Source: Sphingosinicella terrae (GTDB lineage Bacteria > Pseudomonadota > Alphaproteobacteria > Sphingomonadales > Sphingomonadaceae). From it: a stretch of DNA of 64,000 bases. Position 1 is the stretch's first letter, and every line of letters begins with the position of its first letter. The notes under the pieces were generated by a model, which was given only the letters and a program-made list of their open reading frames with translations, had not been told where the DNA came from and did not search any database. A program made the translations under genes and the position numbers. Of this stretch, positions 62,879 through 64,000 are shown one piece after another. The stretch covers positions 1-64,000 of the forward strand of contig NZ_QDFY01000009.1 in the NCBI RefSeq assembly GCF_003347635.1. Reading direction: 5' to 3'.

Positions 62879-63250
62879 CTTTTCGACCTCTCCCCGGGCG
62901 CATTTCTGCGCTCTTGTCGGCGCTCGACTGCGCCGTTCCTGCCCTCGCCGCCCTTGTCGATGCATTCGGGCGATCTGTTATTTGACTGGACTATTGAATT
63001 AACTTCCCCGCACCGCCCTGGCGGCGCGAACGACCTTGGCAATCGTTCTCCACCGGGGAAGCGACCCCTTCCATAGCAGCTTCGACACGTAGCGCCAGTC
63101 TTATTCAAGGAGAGTAGAAATACACTGCCGGAGAGGGGCGAGGATGGCGCCGGGTCCCGCGCCGTCGCCGATGGTCCTCATGGGCAAACCCCGCTAGGTT
63201 TCGCTTTCCCGAAGATGCCTGCGTCGAGCGACGCGCCCGAGGAAGCGAGC
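62879..63250. other. Intergenic region between TonB receptor and PAP2 phosphatase
   Basis: This 372-bp divergent region contains no supported gene. It holds the AT-rich palindrome at 62977-63003 for the TonB gene and, near 63090-63130, a CTTATTC word that may belong to a plus-strand promoter, without a clear -35. Confidence 0.6.
62977..63003. promoter_or_regulatory. 27-bp inverted repeat upstream of the second TonB receptor gene
   Basis: GTTATTTGA (62977-62985) and TGAATTAAC (62995-63003) form an inverted repeat with 7 of 9 pairs matching and a 9-bp spacer. The inner ACTATTGA word also occurs, inverted, in the TetR/amidohydrolase gap (TCAATAGT at 54264-54271). Probable regulator site. Confidence 0.45.
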
Positions 63251-63985
63251 ATGCCCCTGCGCGATCGAGTGCCCTGGCTGCGCCGGGTGGACAGTCGGAT
63301 CCTCCTGGTCTTTCTCGTGCTGGTCCCGTCGCTTCTCCTGTTCGGGAAGATCGCGTCCGAGATGATCGAGGGCGACACCCTGGCCTTCGATCGCTGGCTG
63401 CTCGTCCAGTTGCGGACGGCGGCCGATCCCGGCCTGCCGGTCGGCCCGCGCTGGCTGCACCGGGCGATGGTGGACATCACCGCCTTGGGCGGCGGCGCCG
63501 TGCTGACCCTGATCACCCTGCTCGCGGCCGGTTATCTGCTGGTGCGGCGCAAGACGGCGCTCGCCGTCTATCTGGGGCTGGCGATCGGCGCCGGCGGCCT
63601 TCTCAACAGCCTCCTCAAATACGGCTTCGTCCGCGATCGGCCCGACATCGTGCCGCATCTGGTCGAAGTAAGCTCGGCGAGCTTCCCGAGCGGCCATGCG
63701 ATGAACTCGGCAACCGTCTACCTGACGCTGGCCGCCTTGCTCGCGGGCGCCGAGCGGAACTGGCGGGTGCGGATCTTCCTGCTCTCGGCCGCCGTCCTGG
63801 TGACCATCCTGGTCGGCTTCTCTCGCGCCTATCTCGGTGTCCACTGGCCCACCGACGTCATGGCCGGCTGGAGCGTCGGCGCCGCCTGGGCGGCCTTGTG
63901 CTCGCTCGTCGCCCTGCGTCTCCAGCGGACCCGCGTCGTCGAAGGCTCGGAGACAACGGAAGAGCCGGCCGACGAGGCCGCTTGA
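63251..63985 (+). CDS. PAP2 family phosphatase, membrane
   Basis: The ~244-aa polytopic protein has the three PAP2 phosphatase motifs: KYGFVRDRP (about 122-130), SFPSGHAMN (about 143-151) and SRAYLGVHWPTDV (about 190-202), with five or six membrane segments. It dephosphorylates a lipid phosphate or undecaprenyl pyrophosphate on the periplasmic face, a possible back-up to UppP. ATG 63251 has GAGGAAG upstream; an ATG at 63215 would add 12 residues. It is probably outside the catabolic cluster. Confidence 0.9.
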   Translation: MPLRDRVPWLRRVDSRILLVFLVLVPSLLLFGKIASEMIEGDTLAFDRWLLVQLRTAADPGLPVGPRWLHRAMVDITALGGGAVLTLITLLAAGYLLVRRKTALAVYLGLAIGAGGLLNSLLKYGFVRDRPDIVPHLVEVSSASFPSGHAMNSATVYLTLAALLAGAERNWRVRIFLLSAAVLVTILVGFSRAYLGVHWPTDVMAGWSVGAAWAALCSLVALRLQRTRVVEGSETTEEPADEAA

Positions 63986-64000
63986 GCGCGGGCTCTCCTG

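Noticed and set aside
61148-63076. A 642-codon plus-strand frame opposite the second TonB receptor
   Set aside because: Antisense shadow; no motif, no ribosome-binding site, covers the receptor signal region.
1-64000. tRNA, rRNA, CRISPR arrays, insertion sequences, prophage genes
   Set aside because: Searched by eye for T-loop motifs, repeat-spacer periodicity, transposase and integrase motifs; none found.

Overview
The window looks like a chromosomal piece of a high-GC alphaproteobacterium, most likely a sphingomonad (Sphingomonadales). Supporting signs are a MucR/Ros regulator, a Fur without C-terminal CXXC motifs, DUF3297 and DUF885 proteins, an S46 dipeptidyl-peptidase, two very large TonB-dependent receptors of the oar-like sphingomonad type, and a palindromic intergenic repeat of the kind common in these genomes. 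This assignment is inference from gene content; no rRNA, tRNA or CRISPR was found.

Layout. 1-1000: the start of an acyl-CoA carboxylase carboxyltransferase (cut by the edge) and a PaaG-like enoyl-CoA hydratase/isomerase. 1.0-12.3 kb: a mostly minus-strand housekeeping block (sorbosone-dehydrogenase-like lipoprotein, corC-ybeY-phoH-miaB, plsC, fur, mucR, rimI-tsaB, nfuA, a GST), then uppP. 12.3-23.5 kb: an rRNA/tRNA methyltransferase, a DUF4241-like gene of different base use, a ferredoxin, alkA, the S46 peptidase, a lone receiver protein, an azoreductase with its divergent LysR, DUF885, DUF3297 and xthA.

23.8-27.5 kb: a two-gene module with its own predicted promoter. It has a 696-aa cytosolic gluzincin metallopeptidase followed after 3 nt by a 536-aa ComEC-like metallo-beta-lactamase-fold protein. 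This is the best candidate here for an undescribed system.

27.7-35.2 kb: fatty-acid beta-oxidation. fadA-fadB-acyl-CoA dehydrogenase run on the minus strand, divergent from fadD and a MerR regulator. The shared promoter region carries a near-perfect 20-bp inverted repeat, probably the MerR operator. 35.2-38.3 kb: a LysR regulator divergent from malate synthase G.

38.3-63 kb: an accessory catabolic region. It contains two TonB receptors (one in an operon with a substrate-binding lipoprotein and a Ser-less alpha/beta-hydrolase), a methyltransferase, a limonene-monooxygenase-like flavin enzyme, a tightly overlapped seven-gene operon (CocE hydrolase, RibB, flavin reductase, GlcD, GlcE, GlcF, GlcG), an amidohydrolase, a TetR regulator, a Rieske oxygenase with an SDR, an AAHS-type transporter and a ferredoxin reductase. 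Read together: uptake of a cyclic or ester compound, oxygenation by FMNH2- and Rieske-type enzymes, hydrolysis, and oxidation of a glycolate-like 2-hydroxy acid to a 2-oxo acid such as glyoxylate, which malate synthase G would feed into central metabolism. Several promoters of this region carry AT-rich inverted repeats at or just upstream of the -35 box. The window ends with a PAP2 phosphatase.
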